A stretch of 64,000 nt of DNA from Rotaria sordida. Taxonomy: Eukaryota; Rotifera; Eurotatoria; Philodinida; Philodinidae. Below, piece by piece: positions 48,960 to 59,551 of this stretch. The translations under genes were made by a program, and so were the position numbers. The stretch covers positions 35,715-99,714 of the forward strand of contig CAJNOL010000841.1 of NCBI GenBank assembly GCA_905250125.1. Direction: 5' to 3'. The notes below the pieces were generated by a model. It searched no databases. It was not told where the DNA came from and saw only the letters and a list, made by a program, of their open reading frames with translations. The stretch's first letter is position 1. The number at the start of each line of letters is the position of its first letter.

Positions 48960-50216
48960 ATTGTTGTTTTTTTTTTGAATATTAACTTAGATAAATTTCA
49001 TATTAATCATCGATTGTTATCTTCTTAGAATTATTAATGATATTTTAATAATAGATCATTCTAATTTAGATTAGAATAAACAAAACTTTTTACGATGATG
49101 GGTTAAGATACGTAGTTCTTTTGGATTTGTAATTATAATTGCAAAAAAAAAACATAACTTAATGTTAAAGTATTCTTGTCATATATTCAATATACTGGTT
49201 GATTATTTGTCTATACCTTCAATCAACTGGTATAATTCGATGTGATCATGAAAAAATTTTTTTTTATTGATTATTTCTACATTGAGTTGTATTCATTGTC
49301 TTTGCACAATTTTTGTAAAATTCTTACGAGGGAATATATCTAACTGTTGAACGCGGTTCGATCCCCATCTTTCTTTTGGCTGTGAGTAAGGCTCAATAAG
49401 ACTAAGAAAACCTTAAAAGAATTCGTATCCATAGCATGCCTGGATGGTCACATCATCGTCACACAGATGTTGGCAAAAAAGAAGACACTCACATCCACAT
49501 TTTTTGACTGAATATGAGTCAATCTCGCAGCATCAAATGAAAATCTATCTTCAAAATTTCAGTCGTCACCTTCTCCGAGTAACGAAAATAATTTAGAGAA
49601 AGGCAAAAAAAAATCTCCTTTTTTTATACCCATGTGATAATGAGATTTTCGTCAATTTACTCTCAGCTGAACGATGGATTGAATGACATACGACAGTTGG
49701 ATATGTTTCCTTCTCAGATGAAACTCATTCCAACAATGGCGAAAACCAGATCATCCAAGAATCTAAACATGCTCTCAACACAGTACATATCCTTTCTTCT
49801 TTTAATGAGATTCTTGATATAAAAGTGAAAAGGTTGAGATCACAAAGAAACACTTTTTTTGCGACCTATGAGCAAGTTCTTAATGAGGGTGTGGGTGTAG
49901 GTGTGGGGTGTGGATGGGTGCGAGTTTGGATGTGGGTGGTTGTGGATATGGATCTTGCTTATACGCACACCCACACCAACATCCACATCCTCTTTAGATA
50001 TTATTGACTGCTGATCAGGTTTACACAATGACTGTGTTAACTATTATATAGAAAATGAAGGATGCTCGCCATTTTTTAATATAGATACCAGTTCAATAAG
50101 GAAACAAAAGTATCCTCGAATCTGATACTCTGTTCTTTGCACTAACTATTATTCATTCAAAAATACAATTAAATAAAAATTTATTAGTTTTATACTGTGA
50201 ATTAAAGCTTCTTTCA
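48960..50216. other. Start of the repeat-rich subtelomere-like zone
   Basis: No gene seen. It contains less AT-rich DNA near 49320-49800 without a convincing frame, then a telomere-like tract at 49886-49992. This is the point where the sequence character changes from compact host genes to acquired and mobile DNA. Confidence 0.5.
49886..49992. repeat. Degenerate telomere-like inverted repeat
   Basis: A G-rich arm (GGGTGTGGGTGTAGGTGTGG, then GTGCGAGTTTGGATGTGGG) is followed after ATCTTGCTTATACG by a C-rich arm (CACACCCACACCAACATCC). The central block GTGCGAGTTTGGATGTGG ... GATCTTG(C/T)TTATACGCACAC recurs at 57523-57556. Confidence 0.8.
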
Positions 50217-51562
50217 TTATATGGTTAAATTTGATTCCATTTCCAATAACGGTGTATCGTTTGATAATATTTTAAAATAACCCATTTTCTTCCTGATATG
50301 CATCAACGGCTTTTTTAGTTTGCACATACTCGATTTTAGAAAGTCGATAAACCATTTTATTTTACTGAATATATAGCTTGACTCAGTAAACATGTTTCGT
50401 AGATAAGACTGGATCGGATATTCGAAATACACATAACAAAGTTTACCCACCATTAGAATCACTAAATTATATGCTAACCACGTCCAATTTTTTGAAAAAA
50501 TCTCCTTGTTGCTCGGTCTTATAATAAGCATTATTAATAGTTGAATGGGAAAATGCAACATGTACGTCGAATACGTCATGTTTCCAAACCAACTGAAAAA
50601 ACGAGGATTAATTTTCTTAAATATTTTCAAATTGAATACATAAATGAAAAGAACTGCAAGTCCTGTAGCTAATAATAATAGATAACATAGATCGTTCATT
50701 ACACCGAAGTTAAAATGATTAGCCGTATGTAATATTAATAAAACAAGCAAAAACACAACGACTAGCAGTTTGAAGACTTCCTTTTTTAAAGCATCCATTA
50801 GTTGTATGGCTAAACAACCAGTGAAGAAAAGCGCAGAACAGCGATTTGTATGTGAATTCGCGAAAATAAGATCTGTCTTTGCTGCATAGACAAAAAAAAT
50901 CCAGACGACAGTAGTTCTAGGTAAAGTTTTTAACAAATGACCATGCGAAAGGATGAAGAATAAAAAATAAATTAGAATTTCCGTACTGACACTCCAAGAT
51001 GGTCCATTAAATGTATAAGTAAATGTCTGTTTCCAAGAATGAATAAATAATAAGTTTTCAATAAACGCTTCTTTCGTATTGTTAATATATATAAAGTATG
51101 CTTTGTAAATAGAACGAAAAATGTATTGCAAAATTGCTACTAAGAGCAATGATACAATGTGCAAAGGATATAATCGAGAAAATCGATTGATAGTATATTC
51201 TTTCAAACTGACTTGTCTTTCAGAAATATTTTCATTGTAGATCTTCAAAATGTGATCCCACTAACTAACCAGAAAGTTGAAACAGCATAATGGGCGCCGA
51301 ACCGGTCATAGATCCAATTTAAATATTTATAATAAGGCATCGATATTGAGCATTTCTCGGTTTTAGTACGAGGGAAGAACCAACAAAAATGTTGATAATG
51401 AAATATAGTTACGATTAATGATAACAAAGATCTTAAAATATCTAAACCCTTCAAATGAACGACATAATCTTTTTTTGATAGTACTGCTGTTGAATACTTT
51501 TTATAAGATATGTCGTTCTCAGAGGTTGCTGTAGAAGTGACAGTCTCTTCATATATAGCCAT
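50217..51562 (-). pseudogene. Acyltransferase family 3 (OafA-like) membrane protein, frameshifted
   Basis: Family 3 acyltransferases are polytopic membrane enzymes that O-acylate sugars or lipids. The N-terminal part (51562-51254) has the typical start: LKGLDILRSLLSLIVTIFHYQHF (catalytic-type His) and STFWLVSGITF. The second part (51248-50217, 343 codons) continues with RFSRLYPLHIV, FNGPSWSVSTEILIYF, many membrane segments, and FGNMTYSTYMLHFPIQLL near the end. Both parts fit one protein of about 450 residues, but the frame changes in a run of four T near 51248-51252, so the gene is broken by a one-base indel or the assembly has an error. No intron explains it. It has no introns, unlike its animal neighbours, and lies among telomere-like repeats, so horizontal origin is likely. 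Confidence 0.8.
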
Positions 51563-54014
51563 AACCAAGTGATTATTTATCCGTGTTCGTAATCGTAATA
51601 TAATGCTGTTGATCGATTTTATCAGTGAATAATGTAGTTTAAAACATGATCTCTTCTAATGTGTTCAAAATGCAATGCGCTAAGTGTAAGATTGAGAAAA
51701 ATTAATAGAAGAAATTCATATGAAGCTTACTTCGTTTATTTACTAAATGTAAAACCTTCGACAAGGTTCTGCGAGAGAAAATCAGCATCATTTTATTGGA
51801 AAAAAATGGTTCTGAACAAATCATTATATGTTCTTTTGCAAACATTCTACAGCTAAGCATAGCTTCTTTAATTACTCACTTTTCTCGTCTCCATATAAAA
51901 CCTTCGAATGACAAAACATCTGAATTGATTCATAAACGGTTAAGAACTGATTACGAAGCGATTAAAATGCATTATAATTAGTTCAAATCGTTCATATGCT
52001 GTTATAATCGTAGCAGTCACTGCTTCGAAAGTCCATGACTTTTTGTTAGACACATAGTCAATCTCAAAAAACGAAAACCATTTTTGGAATCAAGGAAATT
52101 GATCATATTTCAAAACAGATTGTTTGAGCACTTCATTTCCATGAGGTAAGGAAAAGGATGATTCTAAAACATATTTGAACATATCCTCTCTTAGAAAAGA
52201 CAATAAACAAGATCAAAATTAAGTGTTTGTTTCTCTGGAAAGAAAATGGACGATTTCATTGCAGTCATACGAAAAAAATGAAGTTTAGATATACTACTTC
52301 TTTTATGCAAAATATAGAAATTCTCAAAACAAGTAATTTTTATTGTGGAAATAGTGATCATCATCTCGATTTCGCATGCAGCACGAATCTTATTGCTCTG
52401 ACATGTGAAATCGATGTGAAAAAATGCGATGAATTATTTTTGCAACATATTCATTGAATACGGTGAAACTAAAAAAAGATTCATATATGTAACTCCGAGC
52501 CTGTTGAAATCTCATTTAGTTATGAACTATCGATAAACAGTGAAAACAATTTAATAAGCACAAAGTGATGGAAAGTCGTAAAAGGATGAGAGCGTATAAA
52601 ATCAAAAATCGGCCCATATTTTAATTTTCAAAAGGCATACATACAATGAGACAGACAAAAACCGTGAATGTTGATGTGGATAAGTGGAGAGATGACAAAT
52701 TAGCGGACGAGTTTTGAACATACAAGTGAGAAGGATGAAGCTCTGTTGCTGCTATGGATTTGGTACGTTTTTTTCTCTGAAGTAGTCGTTCATTGAACGG
52801 TCGATATATCCACTCACTATGGTTCACTCTCCTTATGCATTAATAACAGAAGTTTTTTAAAAAAAATATTTTACTGAAAAATCTTTCGGAGTGTTCCTTT
52901 TTCGTTACTTTCTCTTTCGCTGCTATATATCTTCACTGAAATGTGCTTTGATTATATCGATTTTATCTAAAAAGGTTCTTGCTCAAATGTTTTTCGTCGG
53001 ATAGATACCGTACCTTTTTTCATCGGTTTTTTATCTTTTGTTTATAAGAAACAAATAATAATCAACAAAAAACTTAATGATTATTAGGAAAATGTTCAAT
53101 GGATGAAATATGAACTTAGTAAGTTCAAAAGGCACATCTTTGTCATGATACGTCAGATCCTCAATTTCGAATAAAACAAGATTTCGACTCAAATATTTGT
53201 ACATATTTGTAAACAAATACTAGGACAAAAAGAATTTTTTATTCCATCCTAGTCTGTGATGCTTTCTACTTAGAATCGCCATTAGGATCTTTTCTCTTTG
53301 TGTTTAAGCAGCTTGTAAATTTTTATTCACTTATATATTGACGCTGAACATCATTCATAAAGACTCTATCAATCGGTCCGAACAAAATACTTTTCAAGTA
53401 AGTATCATTTGCAAATTGCGTTTCATATGAATTTTCAACTATGTACTGTTAAATAAAGAATACGTACATGGATTCGCAAAGGATATTCTACGGATGCTCA
53501 CACAAATTCAGTACTGAATTTCTCTGCTTTCATGAAAATCAAGCATTAAAATTCAGATTTCGATATTCTGCCGAAAATAACATTGAATTCCTAATTGAAT
53601 AGTTGGATATTTGAACTTCAACTATCAAGGTTGACATATATGGTCAAGTGATTCGTATACTCGTTTTCGGATTCGAAGAAGTCGAAAAAAAAAGAAGGAG
53701 TTAACTTAAAAAGTTCGAATCTAACCTTGAGAAACGAAATAAGAAAAATTCCACACGAACTAAGTAATAAAAAGTACTATGACACTGTAAGTAATACGAA
53801 GTACTGTGTCAGTGTAAGTAATAAAGAGTATTATGAAAATATAAATAACGCAAACACAGCACGTACCTTTTGCTTGCTTGATTTGCAATGTTTACTATCG
53901 AAAAATGAAATCATCAACAATGTTCGTCACATGTATACCTTCAGCTCTTACGTTTCTCTTGCTCTTATTTTCTCTCTCCCTATCTCCATTATTCTTTCTT
54001 TCCTCTCTCCATTT
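51563..54014. other. Region without a supported gene
   Basis: Several open frames (51659-51856, 51796-51981, 52227-52457, 52621-52827) overlap in different frames without domains. Part of 51650-51980 may be a decayed gene, but I cannot name it. A 27-bp tandem repeat lies near 53761-53850. Confidence 0.45.
53761..53850 (+). repeat. 27-bp tandem repeat, about 3 copies
   Basis: TAAGTAATA starts recur at 53761, 53788 and 53815, each followed by a variant of AAGTACTATGACACTG. The period is a multiple of three, and the open frame 53727-54050 reads it as a nine-residue repeat (SNKKYYDTV, SNTKYCVSV, SNKEYYENI). That frame runs into the Merlin terminal repeat, so I doubt it is a gene. Confidence 0.65.
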
Positions 54015-55696
54015 GGGTACTTCTTCAGAATGTACACACTACATCGATAAACAATGACAGGAAAGGAAAAAGAATTGATTGGTGTGCATATTCTATCTAT
54101 CATATACGTTCATAATAAAGAGGACGCTATAACACAGAAGTGTATATGTGTGTGTAAAAAAAAACAGAAGTCGTCATATAGCTTGAATAAAAATTTATTG
54201 AAAAAAGAAGAGAACTAAAGAACAGGATAAAGATCACGAATGCATCTAATAAGATTCTCCAATGGTCTGTCTTCAAACTTGCACCGCTACATGAACTCCG
54301 CCAAGTGAGTGGATAGAAGACTGCTGTGCTGACCCATTTGTTTCTTCTTCTTTCTTTTGATACACATCCATATATTTTCAATGTTTTGAGTATGGGCATG
54401 TGTTTCAGGATCGACGATGTGTAAAGAATGGTTCACGGTCAGGTGCTCATAATTATGTGGATCTACCGAGATGTTGTTGTAGACAGCCCACTGATCACTA
54501 AGAATGGTCGTGCCTAGCAATATAAATTCGTGTATGATGGGCAAAAGAGTCGCGGCATCCCGCTTCTCCACAGAAACTACAAAACATTCGCGGGTGTCGC
54601 GATATATCCCACCAAACACCCATTGAGTATTGACGGCACGGCTGTAAAATACAAAAAATAGGATATACTAGTTATTAGAGAGTTTTCTCATTACCCTTTA
54701 TTATGTTTACGCTTAGTCCAAGCACTCTCATCTATCTCGACAATGTGTCCAACGCCACCAATCTTCGACGGATGTTTGATACAATAATCCACACATATGT
54801 CCCGAATAAAATTCTTCTAGTCGACGATGGTGGCGTCGCCCTTAATATTGCAATGACGTTCCAGATGGATATGTGAATCGAAACCTTGAGACCAATAATA
54901 CATGAGATCCACTACCTGCTCCGGCTCCAATTTCGCATAGTAAAAGAAGGTCTTTTCCCTAAGCATTCTTGTGCTTTTGCAGATGGCGCATCGCCATGTA
55001 TATTGGTCCGTGGTCCTTGCACTAGCTTCAAGATACCAGTTGGTGTGCCGCTTACTGCATAGTTCGTTCAAGGTTACTGGAAGTAATCCTACCAACTGGC
55101 AGAAATTGATCATGTTCTCTTGCCCATCAGCCAGCTTCACCCACTCACGATTGGTAAGATCATCAAGAGGCGGAAGAGGAGAATAAGTCATTGAAGAGAA
55201 GAGCCGTTGGACAATAATATGATTAAATAATGCTTTGGAATAACCATGTTTATTTCAAAATTTTCACGGCTTTTTATACTGCATAAAACTGATTATGGAG
55301 AGAGAGGGAGAGAGATATATCATATCGTCTCTAACAAAGAATACAACGGATGATATCATAGTTATATCATGAAAAAACAAAGAGATAGAGAGAATAGAAA
55401 TCGCATGATGTTATTAGTACGTTCACCAGGTCTAGCATACATAGAGAATAAAGAGACCATAGTGAATAGTTAAGGACATTCACTACATAACAAGTGAATG
55501 CACTTACATACGAGTGCGTGAAGAGAAAGAGAACATATAGCGAGATCATATATATGTTATCAATTTTTTTTTCTATGTTAGAGCGTCACCTTTATTATGA
55601 ATGTATATCATAGATAGAATGTGCACACCAATCAATTTTTTTTCCTTTCCTGTCATTGTTCATCAATGGGGTATGTACATTCTGAAGAAGTACCGC
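54015..55696 (-). mobile_element. Merlin-type DNA transposon with about 120-bp terminal inverted repeats
   Basis: The outer left end GGTACTTCTTCAGAATGTAC (about 54015) matches the reverse complement of the right end (TACATTCTGAAGAAGTACC, ending about 55695). Pairing continues for about 120 bp on each side, including GACAGGAAAGGAAAAAGAATTG on the left and CCTTTCCTGTCATTG on the right. It encloses a transposase gene. I could not find a convincing 8-9 bp target duplication in the immediate flanks. The repeats have diverged by about 10-15 per cent as judged by eye, so it is not a fresh insertion. Confidence 0.8.
54215..55191 (-). pseudogene. Merlin/IS1016 (ISXO2-like) transposase with two in-frame TAG codons
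   Basis: Two exons (55191-54695 and 54641-54215, intron 45-60 bp with GT/AG ends) give one 308-codon frame. Catalytic DDE residues are visible: VEIDES in exon 1, ILSDQWAVY and TQNIENIWMCIK (Glu) in exon 2. The N-terminal part has a CAIC zinc-like pair. The frame is interrupted by TAG at 54817-54819 (context TIVD*KNFIRD) and at 54287-54289 (context HLAEFM*RCKFEDRP). Both positions are, from memory of the family, usually Trp, so each is explained by a TGG to TAG change. Everything else remains in frame, so decay has been by substitution, not by indels. Confidence 0.8.
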
Positions 55697-56469
55697 CAAA
55701 ATTTGAATTATAATTTATGACTACCAAAGAATTTTGCCTACCGCTTTTTTGACTACTTTTATATAACATTGGGCAAAATTTGAATTATAATTTGTAATTG
55801 GGGTCAAATTTTGGCGTTGGCTTTTCGAGCTACACGAATGCCAGCAAAATTTTTTTGAAAATCTGACTTGTTTTCGGACTCAATTTGGGCATCTACTCGA
55901 ATCGGTGCTTTTCCCGATTTTTAGTAAGTTTTTTCATGAATACAGTGTGTATTCGCTTTAGCTGTAAGACGGAGAGAGTGAGCATTCAGCAAGACAATGT
56001 CGGCCAAGTGGACATACTAGCCGTTGGGGCTGTCAATAAACTGCACAGGAGGTTTCGTTTATTTCCGCTTCTGGAAGTCAAAATTTATCATAATAATCTG
56101 TGAGAAATCTGTTTGGAACGCTAAGATCTACGACTAACCAGCGGCTCAAGCAAATCTAATGACTTGTTGGTTTAATGCATCACATTACCTTTCATCTTTC
56201 AGTTTTCAAAAAGAAAGGACACCAAGAAAGTATTATTTGTTAGCTGCAAGACGGAAGTGCGTAAGAACTTGATTTGTCTCATGGGGCTTTTCCACATTGA
56301 ATTCTGCGCAATCATATATACTTAGGGCAATCCAAAAGTAGTCAGCGAGATACGTTATTTTCGTTTAGAAGGCTTGAAGAAATTTTATTTTTTTATGAGA
56401 TGGTAGAGTAAGTGAAGCTCTATTTTCTCATGCTATTTGATCACTCTTCAAATAATATCATACTAATAA

Positions 56470-57068
56470 AATTTTGAGAAGAACTGATTTTGTGTAAAAC
56501 GTCACCAACGGGTGAGGCAAATTAAATATTTCAATCACTTAATACATTGTATTGAAAAACAAAATATTCTGCAAGATGCAGCTTGAAAAGCTCTACAATT
56601 TTTAAAGAACAGTGTATTTTATATATGAAATAAAAAGAATGATTTTTTCGGGCTAGCGAAAATTTGTTGCACAGAATTTTAGTGTTTTTTTAAAACAAGA
56701 AGTACACAATTAAAATAAGCTTTGTAGATTGTAGTGCTTTTCACCCTGCATCTTATAATGTATTTCTTTTTTTTTTACATAAAAGATATTAGGTGACAAA
56801 AAGATGAAATAAGAAAAAATGAATTCATCTCGTACCAAAAAATATCGTTTTCACACGGTCGAAAATTGGTCGCTCAAAATATTGTTCATCTTGAAAACAA
56901 AAAGTGCAACTATAAAATAAGCAGTCGTATGTAAATTGTAGAGCTTTTCACACTGCATCTTGTAGTATATTTTGTTTTTTAATACAATGTATTAAGTGAT
57001 TGAAATATTTAATTTGCCTCACTGGTTAGTGAAGTTTTACATAAAATCAGTTCTTATCGAAATTTTGG
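56470..57068. mobile_element. Complex foldback element abutting telomere-like repeats
   Basis: The left arm (GAACTGATTTTGTGTAAAAC near 56483; GAGGCAAATTAAATATTTCA near 56513; GATGCAGCTTGAAAAGCTC near 56575) returns inverted near 56940-57060. A further near-copy of the inner block (GTGCTTTTCACCCTGCATC near 56732) is in direct orientation with GAGCTTTTCACACTGCATC near 56942. The right arm ends directly at a GGGTGTGGATGTGGG tract. Confidence 0.7.
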
Positions 57069-57113
57069 GTGTGGATGTGGGTGATCTTCTCACCCACACA
57101 CATACCCACATCC
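57066..57113. repeat. Telomere-like inverted repeat
   Basis: GGGTGTGGATGTGGGTGA is followed after a 5-base spacer by TCACCCACACACATACCCAC, an almost perfect inverted pair of degenerate TGTGGG units. Confidence 0.8.
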
Positions 57114-57520
57114 TTGCGAAGAGATGCAAAGAAAACAGTTTAGTGCAAAGCTCTCAGAATACAGTACCTTTGAGAGATCTCCTACGAAGCTGTCTTTGCT
57201 GCGAAATCTAGAGAGGTTTTTATTCGCAAACTTTGTGATTAAGAAACTTAATGAGGTTTCGTGCATGTGTGCCATTGACTAGAGATGTAGCAAAGTACAG
57301 GGAAACTTCACAGGGTTAGTTTGGCACCCTTTTTCTCAATGTAGTTCAAGCTAGTTGTGCTAGAACTATCTTTATAGAAAGCAGTTCAGTTTTGAGAAAA
57401 TGGTGCAGCATAGAACTTATATAAACACTCGGAACTCCTTTTTTACATCGATTGGTTCTTTAAATTTTCTAGAACTTTTGATAGTTCAATGGTGACCAAG
57501 TGAAAACTGAAAATGTAGGT

Positions 57521-57556
57521 GCGAGTTTGGATGTGGATCTTGTTTATACGCACACT
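57521..57556 (+). repeat. Telomere-like module shared with 49918
   Basis: GTGCGAGTTTGGATGTGG followed by ATCTTGTTTATACGCACAC, almost the same words in the same order as at 49918-49965, indicating duplication of a larger subtelomeric unit. Confidence 0.7.
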
Positions 57557-57993
57557 GTGACGAAAAATGATACAAGGGATGTTAGTGTGATTGGCGATAC
57601 ACTTTATTCTATTCCCTCATATCATACAATCGTACCGTTTACATATAAAGCACACACTTATATACACGAGTAGAATAAGAGAGGATGAAAAGAAAGAAGA
57701 TAAGGCCAAGACGAGAACAATGTAAGAATAAAAAAGTGATGAGGCCAAGGAGAGAATACATATACAAGAACAATAGAGTAAGAACATAGTGTAAGGATGG
57801 ATAGGTGAAGACAATGCATATAGTATACGAGTGAATGATGATATAGAATGAGATGTACATTACGACAGTAAGAGAATAAAGCTCAATCATGCATAGATGA
57901 GTGTAAAAGTAATGCGAATGTGAACACTACGTGTCATTGACTGTATAAGAACACACTGAGAAAATAAAAATATCGCATAAGATAATATGCCCA

Positions 57994-58018
57994 TTGGCAC
58001 ACACACCCACACCCAATG
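57994..58018 (-). repeat. Short C-rich telomere-like tract
   Basis: CACACACACCCACACCC, complement of TGTGGG units, isolated in otherwise AT-rich DNA. Confidence 0.55.
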
Positions 58019-58169
58019 TCGCCAAACGATACAATTGATTGTGTATTTTTTTAAAATCAGAACACTAAATATTAGTTGACTATTATGTTTCGACACTATT
58101 ATACTCATGTGTGCTTCAGCGAAATCAAACAAAAGAGGTGATTAGGCAGCGTAGGGATCTGATTGACGT

Positions 58170-58345
58170 ACCACTTCTCAGGAAAGTAATTTTCTACAAA
58201 CATTCTTTTTAGGAAAGAGCTTTTCTGTCAAATGTTCTTGTCCGAAATACTTTCTGCAAACTACATCTCTGCAAAATACTTTCGACGAAATTATTTCAGC
58301 AAATTTCCTTCGGCGAGATAATTTTCTGCGATCAGCATAGCATTC
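58170..58345 (+). repeat. Degenerate short tandem array (about 20-bp unit)
   Basis: Variants of GAAATACTTTCTGCAAA follow each other about eight times (for example AAAGTAATTTTCTACAAA, AAATACTTTCTGCAAAC, AAATACTTTCGACGAAA, AGATAATTTTCTGCGA). It has no coding meaning that I can see. Confidence 0.5.
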
Positions 58346-58606
58346 GCTCGCAATCATGCCATACTGCCCTTTCATAGTATTATTTACCTGTTATCATCTG
58401 TCATATGCTCCTTACTGCTATCGCCATATCATGGTATGCTATTAAATATTTCTTTTTCTTCAACCAACAATATCTCGAGTCATCATTCGGTTGCATTGTC
58501 GTGTAATTGCGTATTCATGTAATTTGATGGTTGGTGATTGTACAGTTAAGTTTATCTGCTCAAAAAAAAACATTACTAAATCTGTAAGAAATTTTTTTCC
58601 AAAAAG

Positions 58607-59551
58607 ATGAGTGTCTTCTTGATTCTATGTTTCTTGCTTGTCGTCATATTGGTTTATTTCTATCGTCAACGTATGCAATGGTATGCAGAGTACAGACGAA
58701 AATTAGTCCATTTTAATGCCGAACAGATTCATCGTCATTTATGTTGTATTGAATTTCCATTTGAATTTTTCTATGGCATCAATATTACATTCTACAGAAC
58801 ACTTGTATCGCCTGCTATAAGCACTGTCTACACGCAAACAAACAGGATTTTGCGCACCAAAGAGAAACGCGTCAATGATACAGATATCCTCGTTCATGCT
58901 TGGATCGATTATGGTCTTGATAGTGAAGAAGGGCAAGCTAGTATGAAGCATTTGAATTATATCCAAGGCCTATTTCGCCAACGTACACGAAACGAAGATT
59001 TTGTATTTATTTGATCTTCTCTTATGATCGACATGATAAAAATGATCGACTTATTCGGTTGGCGATGTTTAAATGAGGGGGAAAAGCAGGCTGTCTTTGT
59101 TTTCTGGCTAGAAGTCGGAAAGTGAATGAATTTAGAAGATATACCTGTATCATTAGAGTATGCACACACAATTGTCGACAGTTATGTTAATAACGACATA
59201 CAATCGGCCGATACGAAGAATGGACGTGCTCTGACAAATGCTATCCATGAAATTGTGGAAAAATGGTACAGTCGATTTTTGCCTACATCACTTACGCGAA
59301 CCTTCCTGAATGCCGTTCTCTATTTGATGGATGGCGAAACATTCTATCGAAAAATCGGCTTGGAACATCCAACCACGTTTATCCTTTATGCTGTTTATAT
59401 TTTGGCGTCTGTTCGACGTTTTTTCATGCATTTTATGGCACCACGAAAGAACATGTACCATTTGTCCGACATGTTAATGAAGAAAGATGATGGATGTCCA
59501 GTAAGCAAAGCAAACTTTATGAAAGTCGGACTATCGAATATTATTGCATAA
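58607..59551 (+). pseudogene. mpaB-type oxygenase (DUF2236, rubber-oxygenase-like fold) with two in-frame TGA codons
   Basis: One 315-codon frame without introns. An N-terminal membrane segment (VFLILCFLLVVILVYFY) precedes the family's features: FPFEFFYGINITFYRTLVSPAIS, RVNDTDILVHAW, a MKHLNYIQGLFRQRTRNEDFV block, IDLFGWRCLNEGEKQAVFVFWLEVG, then MNLEDIPVSLE and a C-terminal helical part with FMHFMAPR. Fungal mpaB is an ER-bound enzyme that cleaves a prenyl side chain; related proteins are widespread in fungi and bacteria. TGA occurs at 59012-59014 (codon 136) and 59123-59125 (codon 173). The second follows VGK where the family usually has Arg, so CGA to TGA explains it. No indels are present. 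Intron-free structure and telomeric setting suggest horizontal acquisition, then loss; readthrough is a less likely alternative. Confidence 0.75.

Larger units (their letters stand above)
55697..58606. other. Repeat-dense region
   Basis: No gene is supported. It contains a nested inverted repeat near 55693-55822 (GCCAAAATTTGAATTATAAT direct copies and the inverse TCAAATTTTGGC), a complex foldback, three telomere-like tracts, and a degenerate short tandem array near 58170-58340. Open frames such as 55885-56103 and 57617-57890 lie in repeats. Confidence 0.5.

Noticed and set aside
51659..52457. Series of short plus-strand ORFs after the acyltransferase
   Set aside because: They change frame several times and no motif could be matched; possibly a decayed gene, but not supportable.
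53727..54050. 107-codon ORF containing a nine-residue repeat
   Set aside because: The repeat is real at the DNA level, but the second half is the Merlin terminal repeat and a hydrophobic low-complexity stretch, so a gene is unlikely.
58607..59551. Selenoprotein reading of the two TGA codons
   Set aside because: Neither position is a known Sec site in the family, the second is normally Arg, and I saw no obvious SECIS-like hairpin downstream; nonsense mutation is simpler.
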